DNA of 64,000 nucleotides from Axinella damicornis (lineage: Eukaryota; Porifera; Demospongiae; Axinellida; Axinellidae), in contig OZ007510.1 of the NCBI GenBank assembly GCA_963931865.1, forward strand, positions 1,316,717 through 1,380,716. Reading direction: 5' to 3'. Below the pieces are notes generated by a model. It was not told the origin of the DNA and searched no databases. It saw only the letters and a program-made list of their open reading frames with translations. Every line of letters starts with the position of its first letter. The first letter of the stretch is position 1. The translations under genes and the position numbers were made by a program. Below, piece by piece: positions 46,001-52,952 of this stretch.

Positions 46001-49000
46001 ATTACACACATTACATGTATGTTACTAGCCAGTCAGCTTACTGTGATTCTTGAAAGGCAATCTTGGGTTTCTGGGCGACCATCTCATGCTTCTTCACAGC
46101 AGCTCTGACTGTCTTTTGCAAGAGGATATACTGTAGGGAGATTATCGTGACTTCATGTATTGGGTTTCATATATTGGAGTCAAAGTGAGAACTGTGCACA
46201 CAAGATTAATAATCAGTAACATCACTAGTAATCATTTACAGCGAGCAACGACAATCATACACACACTCAATGACACAACTCACATCTGATGTGCACCAGT
46301 CTGCGAACATCATGACGGCCGGCTGCAGAACGATGCTCAAGTTGAAGGTGTGCTCCCACGGCTCCTCCCTCTCCACATGGAACCCACGCTGACGCTTCAT
46401 TGGGTCTGCATTCTGCATGCACAAGAGCAGGTGCCAGTTCGTTAGACCACATCAGCCAGCTGCAGCTTTCTAATGCACACATCTCAGGAATGACTGGACT
46501 TCTGGTGCACAGCCACATTCCCAGGCTCCATCCCAGCATGGGAATGAGGCTAAGATTATTACTCACATAACCACCTTCGTGTCAAGTACCATCCATTCAT
46601 CATAAATTGATATACGCATGAGAAACTGTTCATGCAATCGAAACACTTAATCTCACGGCTAATGGGTGTCGTGTACCCACATGCACATCACACAGTCAAA
46701 CAACATCAATGGATTGCTGCAACCTTGCCCACTCATGAAGTACCCCGGTATGCACGTACCTGTAGCTGCAACCTTGTCCGCACACAGTGTACCCCGGTAC
46801 GCACGTACCTGCAGCATCCCCAGTATCAATGGATGCTGCTCAACCCTTGCCCGCACACAGTGTACCCCGGTACGCACGTACCTGCAGCATCCCCAGTATC
46901 AATGGATGCTGCAACCTTGCCCGCACACAGTGTACCCCGGTACGCACATACCTGCAGCATCCCAGTACCAATGGATGCTGCAACCTTGCCCGCACACAGT
47001 GTACCCCGGTACGCACGTACCTGCAGCATCCCCAGTATCAATGGATGCTGCAACCTTGCCCGCACACAGTGTACCCCGGTACGCACGTACCCTGCAGCAT
47101 CCCCAGTATCAATGGATGCTGAAACCTTGCCCGCACACAGTGTACCCCGGTACGCACATACCTGCAGCATCCCCAGTACCAATGGATGCTGCAACCTTGC
47201 CCGCACACAGTGTACCCCGGTACGCACGTACCTGCAGCATCCCCAGTATCAATGGATGCTGCAACCTTGCCCGCACACAGTGTACCCCGGTACGCACGTA
47301 CCTGCAGCATCCCCAGTATCAATGGATGCTGCAACCTTGCCCGCACACAGTGTACCCGGTACGCACATACCTGCAGCATCCCCAGTACCAATGGATGCTG
47401 CAACCTTGCCCGCACACAGTGTACCCCGGTACGCACGTACCTTCAGCATCCCCAGTATCAATGGATGCTGCAACCTTGCCCGCACACAGTGTACCCCGGT
47501 TACGCACGTACCTGCAGCATCCCAGTATCAATGGATGCTGCAACCTTGCCCGCACACAGTGTACCCCGGTACGCACGTACCTGCAGCATCCCCAGTATCA
47601 ATGGATGCTGCAACCTTGCCCACACACAGTGTACCCCGGTACACACGTACCTGCAGCATCCCCAGCAGGTCAAGAAGCAAGGAAAACGCCGTCAGAGCTT
47701 GGGACCTCAAGTCTTCTGTCCACACCTCCGGCTTGCTGCGCAGCACATACCTGGTGGGTGAGGGATCAGGCATTGGTACATGTAGCAGCACTGCCAGTGA
47801 AACCTTCCTAGCATGCTCTTCACTGAGCAACTAACCCTAACCCTAACTGCACCGCCAGTAAAAACCTCCCAGTAGACTCTAAACCTCATAGTACGCTCTG
47901 CATTGCTCAACTGCACTACCAGTGAAACCCTCCTAGTATGCTGAGCTCAATGCAACACAAAGGAGTCTGATGAGTCCCTACGACACCTCTGCACTATAAC
48001 CAGTTTTACCACTTTACAAAAGCACATTTGTAAAGACATTTCTACAGACCTTTCAGTCACATGACCAAATACTTGGTGAGTGGAGGGCACATGACCAGAG
48101 GCTCTCACCCACCTCAAAGTCATACATAATGTATGCCATCCTTGTATGTTTGTAGTTGCTGGATCTTGGTTTGAAGGCACCACTGGTTGGGTCTTTGCAT
48201 GGTGCAAGCAGCTCTAAGAGAGTCCTGAAAATCTTTTCAAGCAGGCCATGTTCTGTCACCAGCATGCGACTCTGAGGGAGGGAGGGAGGGAGGGAGGGAG
48301 GGAGGGAGGGAGGGAGGGAGGGAGGGAGGGAGGGAGGGAGGGAGGGAGGGAGGGAGGGAGGGAGGGAAGAGACTTGATCATGTTCGCAGACAGTTTGCAA
48401 AAGGTATGCACTTACCAGTGATGGCACAGTGAACAGTTGACAGTCATGTTGCTCGCCTGAAAGAGAGGAATAGTATTACAGTAAGCTGTTGCTTCACAGA
48501 ATGGAATGGAGTCACAAGGAATGGGACAGAGTCACAGTGAATGACTGGAATTCCATGGATACATGTACTCACACAGATGTCATGGTGGTGCGAGTCGACC
48601 ACAAAGTTCTTCTGAAGTTCACAGTAGTTCTTTGTAAGATTGATAGCCATGTCCTTCTTGTACAGTGGGTCCATGTAAATCCTGATGGAGGAAGGGGAGG
48701 TAGTAGGTAGGTAGGGAGGGAGGGAGGGACGGAGGGAGGGAGGGAGGGAGGGAGGGAGGGAGGGAGGGAGGGAGGGAGGGAGGGAGGGAGGAAGGGAGGG
48801 GAGGTAGTAGGTAGGTAGGGAGGAGGGAGGGAGGGAGGGAGGAAGGGAGGGAGGGAGGGGAGGGAGGGAGGGAGGGAGGGAGGGAGGGAGGGAGGGAGGG
48901 AGGGAGGGAGGGAGGGAGGAGGGTAGGCTCAGAGATGGAAGAGATAAACACTTACGAACTCATCACCAGTCTTGCCAATTGATTCTCGCAGCTGTTGCAG

Positions 49001-51788
49001 TATGATATATAGCGTATGTGTAGGTGGGGAAGGGGGAGCAGGAGATGTGAGCGTTAGATGTGTAAAGTTTGGAGACACTGCTAATAAAGAGTGCTACAAC
49101 TGTACTCACTGATCCACATGTTGCATACAACTGTACTCACTGATCCACATGTTGCTACAACTGCACTCACTGATCCACATGCTGCTACAACTGATCCACA
49201 TGTGCTACAACTGCACTCACTGATCCACATGTTGCTACAACTGTACTCACTGATCCACATGTGCTACAACTGCACTCACTGATCCACATGTTGCTACAAC
49301 TGTACTCACTGATCCACATGTTGCTACAACTGTACTCACTGATCCACATGTTGCTACAACTGCACTCACTGATCCACATGTGGCTACAACTGTACTCACT
49401 GATCCACATGTTGCTACAACTGTACTCACTGATCCACATGTTGCTACAACTGTACTCACTGATCCACATGTTGCTACAACTGCACTCACTGATCCACATG
49501 TTGCTACAACTGTACTCACTGATCCACATGTTGCTATCGTTGAGGAAGAACTTGTCTAGGATACAGCACCCTCCAGCCCGGGAAGATACTTCCACCAGTG
49601 CCATTGAGATGAGACGGCGGAAAGCAACTAAAACATGGGGAGAGAGGGGGGGACAATTCATCTCTGCTCCGTTCATTCAGGTCTATCCCTCCCTCCCACT
49701 TACCAGACTTCTCGGCCAGCTCTTTGAGAAGGGAGAGACAGAGGATGGCATTGCTCTGGTGGGCACTCACTGCAGCGTGATACACCACAACCTTCAGAGG
49801 CTCTGCACTAGCCAGACCAGTCTAATGTGGTAACCATGATGTCATAGTAAATGATGTAATCATGGCAATTGATGTAATCATTATGTCATGGTAAATGATG
49901 TCACACTGCCATAGCAAAGACTTATCCCAGTGCCACCAAGTTTGTTTCATGTGAATCTCAGTCAGTGGACACCGCTTCAGATGGACAAGGGTACAGCATA
50001 GCGCAAGCTATTGTTTTATCGCGCACAGGAGGGATGTATCTGATTTGTAGTCACGAGCCTGACGTATCAAACATCAGAGAACATGCCCTGGTTCTGAGGT
50101 ATGCAATACATCACAGGGAAACATGCCTTTGGTTGTTGTAGTGTGTTTACAGTGCGTTATTGGTACGTTTTGATCCGCTCAAGCAAAGTGAGATAAGTCT
50201 GTGTACTGAGTGGGTCCAGTACTAGAAGATTGTTACACGAGTTTCAGGGTTCACACCCACGTGTAACTCCCTGTGAGGGGAACACTGAGGGGAACACCCA
50301 CTACTATGGTGCAGTATCAACTGAAGGAGTCACACACACACACACACACAAACAAAGACACCGCATGGGAATGAGGCCAACAATACACATGTATATATAG
50401 TATTGCATACATAAGCATGGGAATGAGGCCAACATACATTCACCAGTTCCCTAGAACGGAGACAGTCCTCTTCACTGCCACACTTGATTATTGCCCGACC
50501 CTTGGAGAGGAGGGAGGGAGGGTGGGTGGGAGGGAGGGAGAGAGGGAGGGAGGGAGGGAGGGAGGGAGGGAGGGAGGGAGGGAGGGAGGGAGGGAGGGAG
50601 GGAGAGAGGGAGGGATGGAGGGAGGGAGGGAGGGAGGGAGTTCAACAGCCTTAGAGGAATGGCATCGTACTGTCTGGTCAAGCCACCTCACACCGGTTCC
50701 CTACCTTTCTGTCCACCATACGTTGCCATGTTAACAGCCTCGGTGTGTGTCAGCTTGATGTTGTGCGTCAGAGTGTAGATCACCTGAGCACACAGTAATG
50801 GAGAGAGTGCATCACATTGATGGAAGGGGTTAGCAGTCAGATTCTGTAACCCATTACATCACAATGATGCAACAGACAGTTCCTCAGTCAGACAGACTGA
50901 TTCAGTTACCATCTGATGCAATGGCTTAATCAGAGCGCATGATGACAGTTGCTAGAGCACCTGTCCCAGTGTGCCCACCCAAGCTACGCCAGTGGTCTCA
51001 TCCCCTGTTTCTAGAAAGCCACCAGCTTTACTATAGGTCCTGGCTGGTAGAACACTGGCCTTCCTTGATTACTTTGTTGTGTTTGTGCAGTTATGGGCTT
51101 CTGGTTCGTCTTGGATGAGCTTGGGGGTTGACTTCCCACTAGCACTATAACCATGCACAGATGTATAACCTATGCACCACCCAACCAAACACAGTGAACT
51201 GGCACAGCTGTACATACACTGACAGTGATGCACCAATTAGCACAATTACAAGTTGTACTGTACATTGAGAACCAAGTGCATAGTTCAGCGCTGAGTCAGC
51301 AGTACAAGCTACAACTAGCTCAAACTTTGCACTAATGAATACAATATCATACCTCATCATAGGAATGCAACTCATCGTTGTAGAGGAAAGTCAGAAAATG
51401 ACTCGGCCTGCAAGCTACATGTAGGAAGGAGGCACACACACACATACACAACACACACACACAAAGAGATGAATGATCATCCAATGATCCTGTACCAATG
51501 AAGTACATTCATGATTTTGTATTTCATTTCCACCTTGAAACTGAATATTGGAACTTTGCTCCCAAAAACCATTAGGAAAGCTACAAGCCACTCAACCATT
51601 ATTAGGAAAGCTACATAGCATTAGGGAAAGCTACCATACAACCACACACACATTTGGCAAGGTCATTAACTAGGGATTATACTTCCTGTCTGGATGCCTA
51701 TTGCAGCCTTCTGATTGGTTGAGTGATTATGTGTACCTCTCAGCAGTCTGCCCTGCATGACCTCCAACGGTAGAGACCTGGTATCCGT
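30418..51788 (-). CDS. UBR1/UBR2-type E3 ubiquitin ligase (N-recognin), copy A, 5' end missing at gap
   Basis: Recognises N-degrons and ubiquitinates them. Exons on the minus strand follow UBR1/UBR2 order: DTRSLPLEVMQGRLLR (51788-~51735), FLTFLYNDELHSYDE (~51415-51350), QVIYTLTHNIKLTHTEAVN (~50785-50690), HAAVSAHQSNAILCLSLL (~49810-49705), LVEVSS...LDKFFLNDSNMW (~49630-49520), MDPLYKKDMAINLTKNY (48681-48575), QLFTVPSL (~48455), TEHGLLEKIFRTLLELLAP (48271-48110), LRSKPEVWTEDLRSQALTAF (~47755-47651), FADWCTSD (~46415-46285), DYISVHQPLPRLIA (44913-~44810), NGYSVVNQIMNYQFHF and MFDKDITMLQ (~43030-42855), MDPNVFLYALIYKFRLEKWL (~42586-42505), LRREIIHRLYISPLSHSELL (~42107-41980), FHYNRMDHSK (~41400-41285), MAQMSAMQRRFL (~38600-38345), RING cysteines VTCILCQEE (~38200), SGCGHHMHADCWK (~37500-37422) and FLCPLCQCYSNT (~36620), MLCLVCGEILCANSYCC (~32070-31930), PPYLDEYGEPDPGLR (31134-~31000), and the C-terminus (30567-30418, ending RIPWSNM). 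The UBR-box exons are absent (gap or beyond). Confidence 0.92.
30570..30650. repeat. GT microsatellite at the last UBR intron acceptor
   Basis: GT run; in the gene's sense it is a CA tract ending ~17 bases before the acceptor of the last exon (AAATGCACAG at ~30567). Confidence 0.9.
30741..31030 (-). repeat. Minisatellite carrying a duplicated exon end and 5' splice site (84-bp unit x4)
   Basis: Units begin at 30741, 30825, 30909 and 30985. Each contains, on the minus strand, the last ~40 nt of the UBR exon encoding YLDEYGEPDPGLR followed by its donor (CTGAG|GTACAAGCTC). The unit nearest 31030 is continuous with the real exon. The others lie downstream in the intron and each is preceded by ATAGTAG or AGAGTAG, a weak acceptor. 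Confidence 0.9.
31139..31285. repeat. GT microsatellite at a UBR acceptor
   Basis: GT with GTAG interruptions; in the gene's sense, CA units run directly into the acceptor (CACACAG at ~31135) of the exon coding CGVGMGMALW. Confidence 0.9.
31286..31684. mobile_element. Foldback (MITE-like) element with long arms, ~400 bp
   Basis: Left arm GCCTCGTTCCCAGTCCCACG then AAGCGGGGAGGGCCTGGTAC is mirrored by GTACCAGGCCCTCCCCGCTT and CGTGGGACTGGGTACGAGG at the right. Arms are about 90 bp with few mismatches; the middle is unrelated single-copy-looking sequence. It lies in a UBR intron and has no coding capacity. Confidence 0.85.
33360..33431. repeat. CCCT/CTCC tract (plus-strand sense)
   Basis: A pyrimidine array on the plus strand, so GGGA in the sense of the UBR gene. 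This orientation is opposite to the other arrays in the gene. Confidence 0.9.
34110..34330. repeat. GT microsatellite with a variant tail
   Basis: GT/GCGT run followed by GTGTTATGTG and GGAGCAGGGGGTG units in a UBR intron. In the gene's sense, CA repeats end at ATCAG near 34106, a probable acceptor. Confidence 0.9.
34890..35185. repeat. GGGA array (CCCT in gene sense) before a UBR acceptor
   Basis: About 290 bp of GGGA units. On the minus strand it is a long pyrimidine array ending ~20 bases before the acceptor CCTTAG (34871-34876) of the exon starting MDNLRSLVRL. Confidence 0.95.
35837..35886. repeat. G-rich homopolymer tract
   Basis: Near-uninterrupted G run of about 45 bases with two T. 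It lies between a GGCATGGCTTGGAGAA repeat and a UBR exon. Length may be an assembly estimate. Confidence 0.9.
36698..36785. repeat. GT microsatellite at the RING-exon acceptor
   Basis: GT run; in gene sense a CA tract ending 13 bases from the acceptor (CTTGATAG) of the exon that carries the FLCPLCQCYSNT part of the RING. Confidence 0.9.
36823..37208. mobile_element. Foldback (MITE-like) element with long arms, copy A
   Basis: TAGCCTCGTTCCCAGGCCCC at the left pairs with GGGGCCTGAGAACGAGGCTA at the right. The arms extend through GCTTGCAGTACGGAATGCGG / GTTTTCCGTACTGCAAGC and CTTTCCTCACGTG / CACGTGAGGAAAG. It is closely related to 31286-31684 and sits in the UBR intron between two RING-coding exons. 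Confidence 0.85.
37363..37420. repeat. C run plus CA tract just after a UBR donor
   Basis: A ~34-base C run followed by CA units. In gene sense this is GT then G, starting right after the donor GAAGAG|GTGGGC of the exon coding GCGHHMHADCWK. Confidence 0.9.
37912..38040. repeat. Minisatellite of foldback-element ends (copy A)
   Basis: Units of AAGATCCATCCAGCCTCATT then CCCACGCAGCCTGGGAATGA. The GCCTCATTCCC/GGGAATGAGGC parts are foldback-element termini, so the tandem repeat grew from an inserted element. About three units here, five to six in copy B (53550-53815). Confidence 0.8.
39073..39114. mobile_element. Minimal foldback element, copy A
   Basis: CAGCCTCGTTCCCAGGCC ... GGCTGGGAATGAGGCTA hairpin followed by TACTACTGTA. 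In copy B it is present twice in tandem (54866-54964). Confidence 0.75.
39290..39650. repeat. Minisatellite, ~45-50 bp unit x8 (copy A)
   Basis: Units of CAACTCCTGGTCTGTACAGT then GGAACCCCTCCCCTCCGCTC and CCCACAGG, with or without an extra AGGT. It lies in a UBR intron. Open frames on both strands are artefacts. Copy B has about twice as many units. Confidence 0.9.
39884..39993. mobile_element. Foldback (MITE-like) element, ~110 bp, copy A
   Basis: ATAGCCTCGTTCCCAGGCCT pairs with AGGCCTGGGAACGAGGCTAT. The inner TTTTGATCATTTACAGTATG pairs with CATACTGTA-like and GATCAAAAACTGG sequence. It lies in a UBR intron. Confidence 0.8.
40555..40625 (+). repeat. Possible tRNA-derived (SINE-like) segment
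   Basis: TGGCCAAGAGGTTAAGCAC fits a pol III A box and GCTTCAAATTCC resembles a B box 30 bases on, but no full cloverleaf with paired acceptor stem is evident. It is repeated in copy B at ~56750-56815. I treat it as a decayed SINE or a chance match, not a tRNA gene. Confidence 0.3.
41697..41965. repeat. Minisatellite, 45-bp unit x ~6 (copy A)
   Basis: Units of GCTCACTCACTCTTCTGCCC then TCCCTCCTGTCACTAGAGGG and AATAC. In gene sense each unit contains AAGAGTGAGTGAGC, a donor-like string. It lies immediately downstream of the UBR exon ending SELLKQFR. Copy B is at 57878-58148. Confidence 0.9.
42620..42772. repeat. GGGA array (CCCT in gene sense), copy A
   Basis: A ~150-bp purine array. In gene sense, pyrimidines ending ~40 bases upstream of the acceptor (CAATGCAG) of the exon starting AMASIMDPN. 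Confidence 0.95.
43285..43604. repeat. Minisatellite, ~50-bp unit, left part (copy A)
   Basis: Units of GATACATGTACCTGACCCCC then TTGTCCCAGGACAGCTATGG and ACATCTTTCCTT. It is interrupted at 43605 by a 584-bp TIR element. Copy B has only about five units (59540-59815). Confidence 0.9.
43605..44188. mobile_element. TIR transposon, 584 bp, 5-bp target duplication TACAT
   Basis: The left end CAGGCTTTCATTTAG and the right end CTAAATGAAACCCTG are inverted repeats. TACAT flanks both sides (43600-43604 and 44189-44193). Removing the element and one TACAT restores a perfect minisatellite unit. The interior has two CTGGGGG-CCTCCCCCAG palindromic blocks and no transposase frame. It is absent from copy B, so it is a recent or polymorphic insertion. 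Superfamily uncertain. Confidence 0.85.
44189..44770. repeat. Minisatellite, ~50-bp unit, right part (copy A)
   Basis: Continuation of the GATACATGTACCTGACCCCC array after the TIR element, about 11 units with ACAGCTCC or ACATCTTT variants. In gene sense each unit contains TCAGGTACATGT, which is donor-like. It lies just downstream of the UBR exon coding SVHQPLPRLIA. Confidence 0.9.
44920..45150. repeat. GGGA array (CCCT in gene sense) at a UBR acceptor, copy A
   Basis: A purine array starting directly next to the acceptor. In gene sense, CTCCTCCCAG|GTGTGG at 44914. Confidence 0.95.
45162..45979. mobile_element. TIR element, 818 bp, 5-bp target duplication TATTA
   Basis: The left end TCAGGAGCGCATGAGCCGCC matches the complement of GGCGGCTCATGCGCTCCTGA at the right. 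The similarity continues through GGCGGCGAAGGAGCGTT and GTAGTAGTCC to CCTTATA, about 100 bp in all. TATTA flanks both ends (45157-45161 and 45980-45984). It lies in a UBR intron. Copy B has the same insertion at the same place (60172-60788) but ~200 bp shorter inside. Confidence 0.85.
45383..45523 (+). other. Short basic open frame inside the 818-bp TIR element
   Basis: A 46-codon frame starting MDIPASAEQGASVEG and rich in Arg/Lys/Ser (TRKRRNRAKALLSRR). It ends TTAACAG|GTAGCT, which could be a donor, so it may be the captured first exon of some gene. It is removed by the internal deletion in copy B. No family recognised. Confidence 0.3.
46790..47670 (-). repeat. Minisatellite carrying a duplicated exon end and 5' splice site (70-bp unit x ~13, copy A)
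   Basis: Each unit, read on the minus strand, contains CTGGGGATGCTGCAG|GTACGT, identical to the last 15 nt of the UBR exon ending DLLGMLQ plus its donor at 47651/47650. The array starts at that donor and runs ~870 bp into the intron. Open frames of 380-400 codons on the plus strand here are artefacts. Copy B has about six units (61560-61975). Confidence 0.92.
48276..48366. repeat. GGGA array (CCCT in gene sense) abutting a UBR acceptor, copy A
   Basis: In gene sense, perfect CCCT repeats run straight into the acceptor CCCTCAG|AGTCGC at 48271-48272. The array is effectively the polypyrimidine tract. Confidence 0.95.
48690..48922. repeat. GGGA/GGTA array (CCCT in gene sense) abutting a UBR acceptor, copy A
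   Basis: In gene sense it ends CTTCCTCCATCAG|GATTTACATG at 48682; the exon codes YMDPLYKKDM. TAGGTAGGTAGG interruptions mark internal duplications. Confidence 0.95.
49100..49519 (-). repeat. Minisatellite carrying a duplicated exon end and 5' splice site (30-bp unit x ~14, copy A)
   Basis: On the minus strand each 30-bp unit is AGCAACATGTGGATCA|GTGA then GTACAGTTGT. This copies the last 16 nt of the UBR exon ending NDSNMWI(S) with its donor at 49520/49519. The array begins at the true donor. Copy B has about nine units (63462-63735). Confidence 0.93.
49830..50480. other. UBR intron with no further feature
   Basis: About 650 bp of intronic sequence. Apart from a short CA run at 50333-50350 and two foldback-end fragments (GGGAATGAGGCCAAC at ~50367 and ~50421) I see nothing in it. 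Confidence 0.6.
50505..50640. repeat. GGGA array (CCCT in gene sense) at a UBR acceptor
   Basis: In gene sense it ends CCCTCCTCTCCAAG|GGTCGG at about 50500, next to an exon coding RAIIKCGSEEDC. Confidence 0.92.
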
Positions 51789-51988
51789 NNNNNNNNNNNN
51801 NNNNNNNNNNNNNNNNNNNNNNNNNNNNNNNNNNNNNNNNNNNNNNNNNNNNNNNNNNNNNNNNNNNNNNNNNNNNNNNNNNNNNNNNNNNNNNNNNNNN
51901 NNNNNNNNNNNNNNNNNNNNNNNNNNNNNNNNNNNNNNNNNNNNNNNNNNNNNNNNNNNNNNNNNNNNNNNNNNNNNNNNNNNNNNNN
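51789..51988. other. Assembly gap, 200 N
   Basis: Exactly 200 N, typical of a placeholder of unknown length. It cuts the UBR gene inside the exon coding DTRSLPLEV. The sequence after it resumes at the point matching 36409. Confidence 0.99.
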
Positions 51989-52921
51989 GTTCACACATGA
52001 GTGTCACAACTGTACCTTGGTCCATTGCTCCCTCCTCCACAACATTCTCACCCAGCTCAACAGCCATTCTCACAATGTCCCTCCACTCCAAGAGACTGAT
52101 GTCACGTGAGGGAGGCTGGGCCTCCGGGGGGCACTTCAGACGAGGGAGAAGGGGGAGGACTGTGTTACTGTAACACTGGCAAAGGGGGCAGAGGAACTCC
52201 CCCGTGTGCCACTGGACCGACTGGCCAGGCAGTGGGAAGAAGTGACGTCGGCCATGCTCCTGCTGCTTGCTATCAAGAAAGCTGTGTGTGTGTGTGTGTG
52301 TATGTGTGTGTGTGTGCGTGTGTGTGTGTGTGTGTGTATGCATGTGTACACGGGGGGGGGGGGGGGGGGGAATGAGCAGATCATAGCCTCGTTCCCAGGC
52401 CCCATCCAGCTTTTCGTTGCTTGCAGTACGGAATGCGGGAGAGGGCCTGGTATCTTTCCTCACGTGGGAATGACGAAATGGCAGAATGAAAAAGCAATTT
52501 CGCATATTGTTCAACCAACTACACGTTCAACGCTTGGTGTGTATGACAGTTGCCCACCGCTAGCTAGATACGCATGGTAAGTCACCTGGTACCTTAGCTC
52601 TTCTTGCTGTTCTGAGCCCCAGGGTGCCTACGTTCAATCAAACACTTTCTACCGTCCTTTCCATCCTGACATCACTCACGTGAGGAAAGATACCAGCCTC
52701 TCTCCCGCGTTTCCGTACTGCAAGCAGCAAAAAGCTGGGCCGGGCCTGAGAACGAGGCTAGGCAGATCGTGTAAGCCCACTTGCGTCCATTATTTTCTAG
52801 CCTCACTAGATATCTTCCTCTCCTACTCTCCTTCCTCCTCACTCTCCTCACTCTCCCACACCATCACACCCACCCACACGCATGCACGCACACACACTCA
52901 CTCACTCACTCACCCCCCCCC

Positions 52922-52952
<31 letters not shown>

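Noticed and set aside
46632..47834. 400-codon plus-strand frame
   Set aside because: It arises from the 70-bp minisatellite read out of phase; real exons of the minus-strand UBR gene lie at both ends.
47831..47849. Telomere-like CTAACCCTAACCCTAAC
   Set aside because: Only about two and a half units inside a gene; chance or a tiny interstitial repeat.
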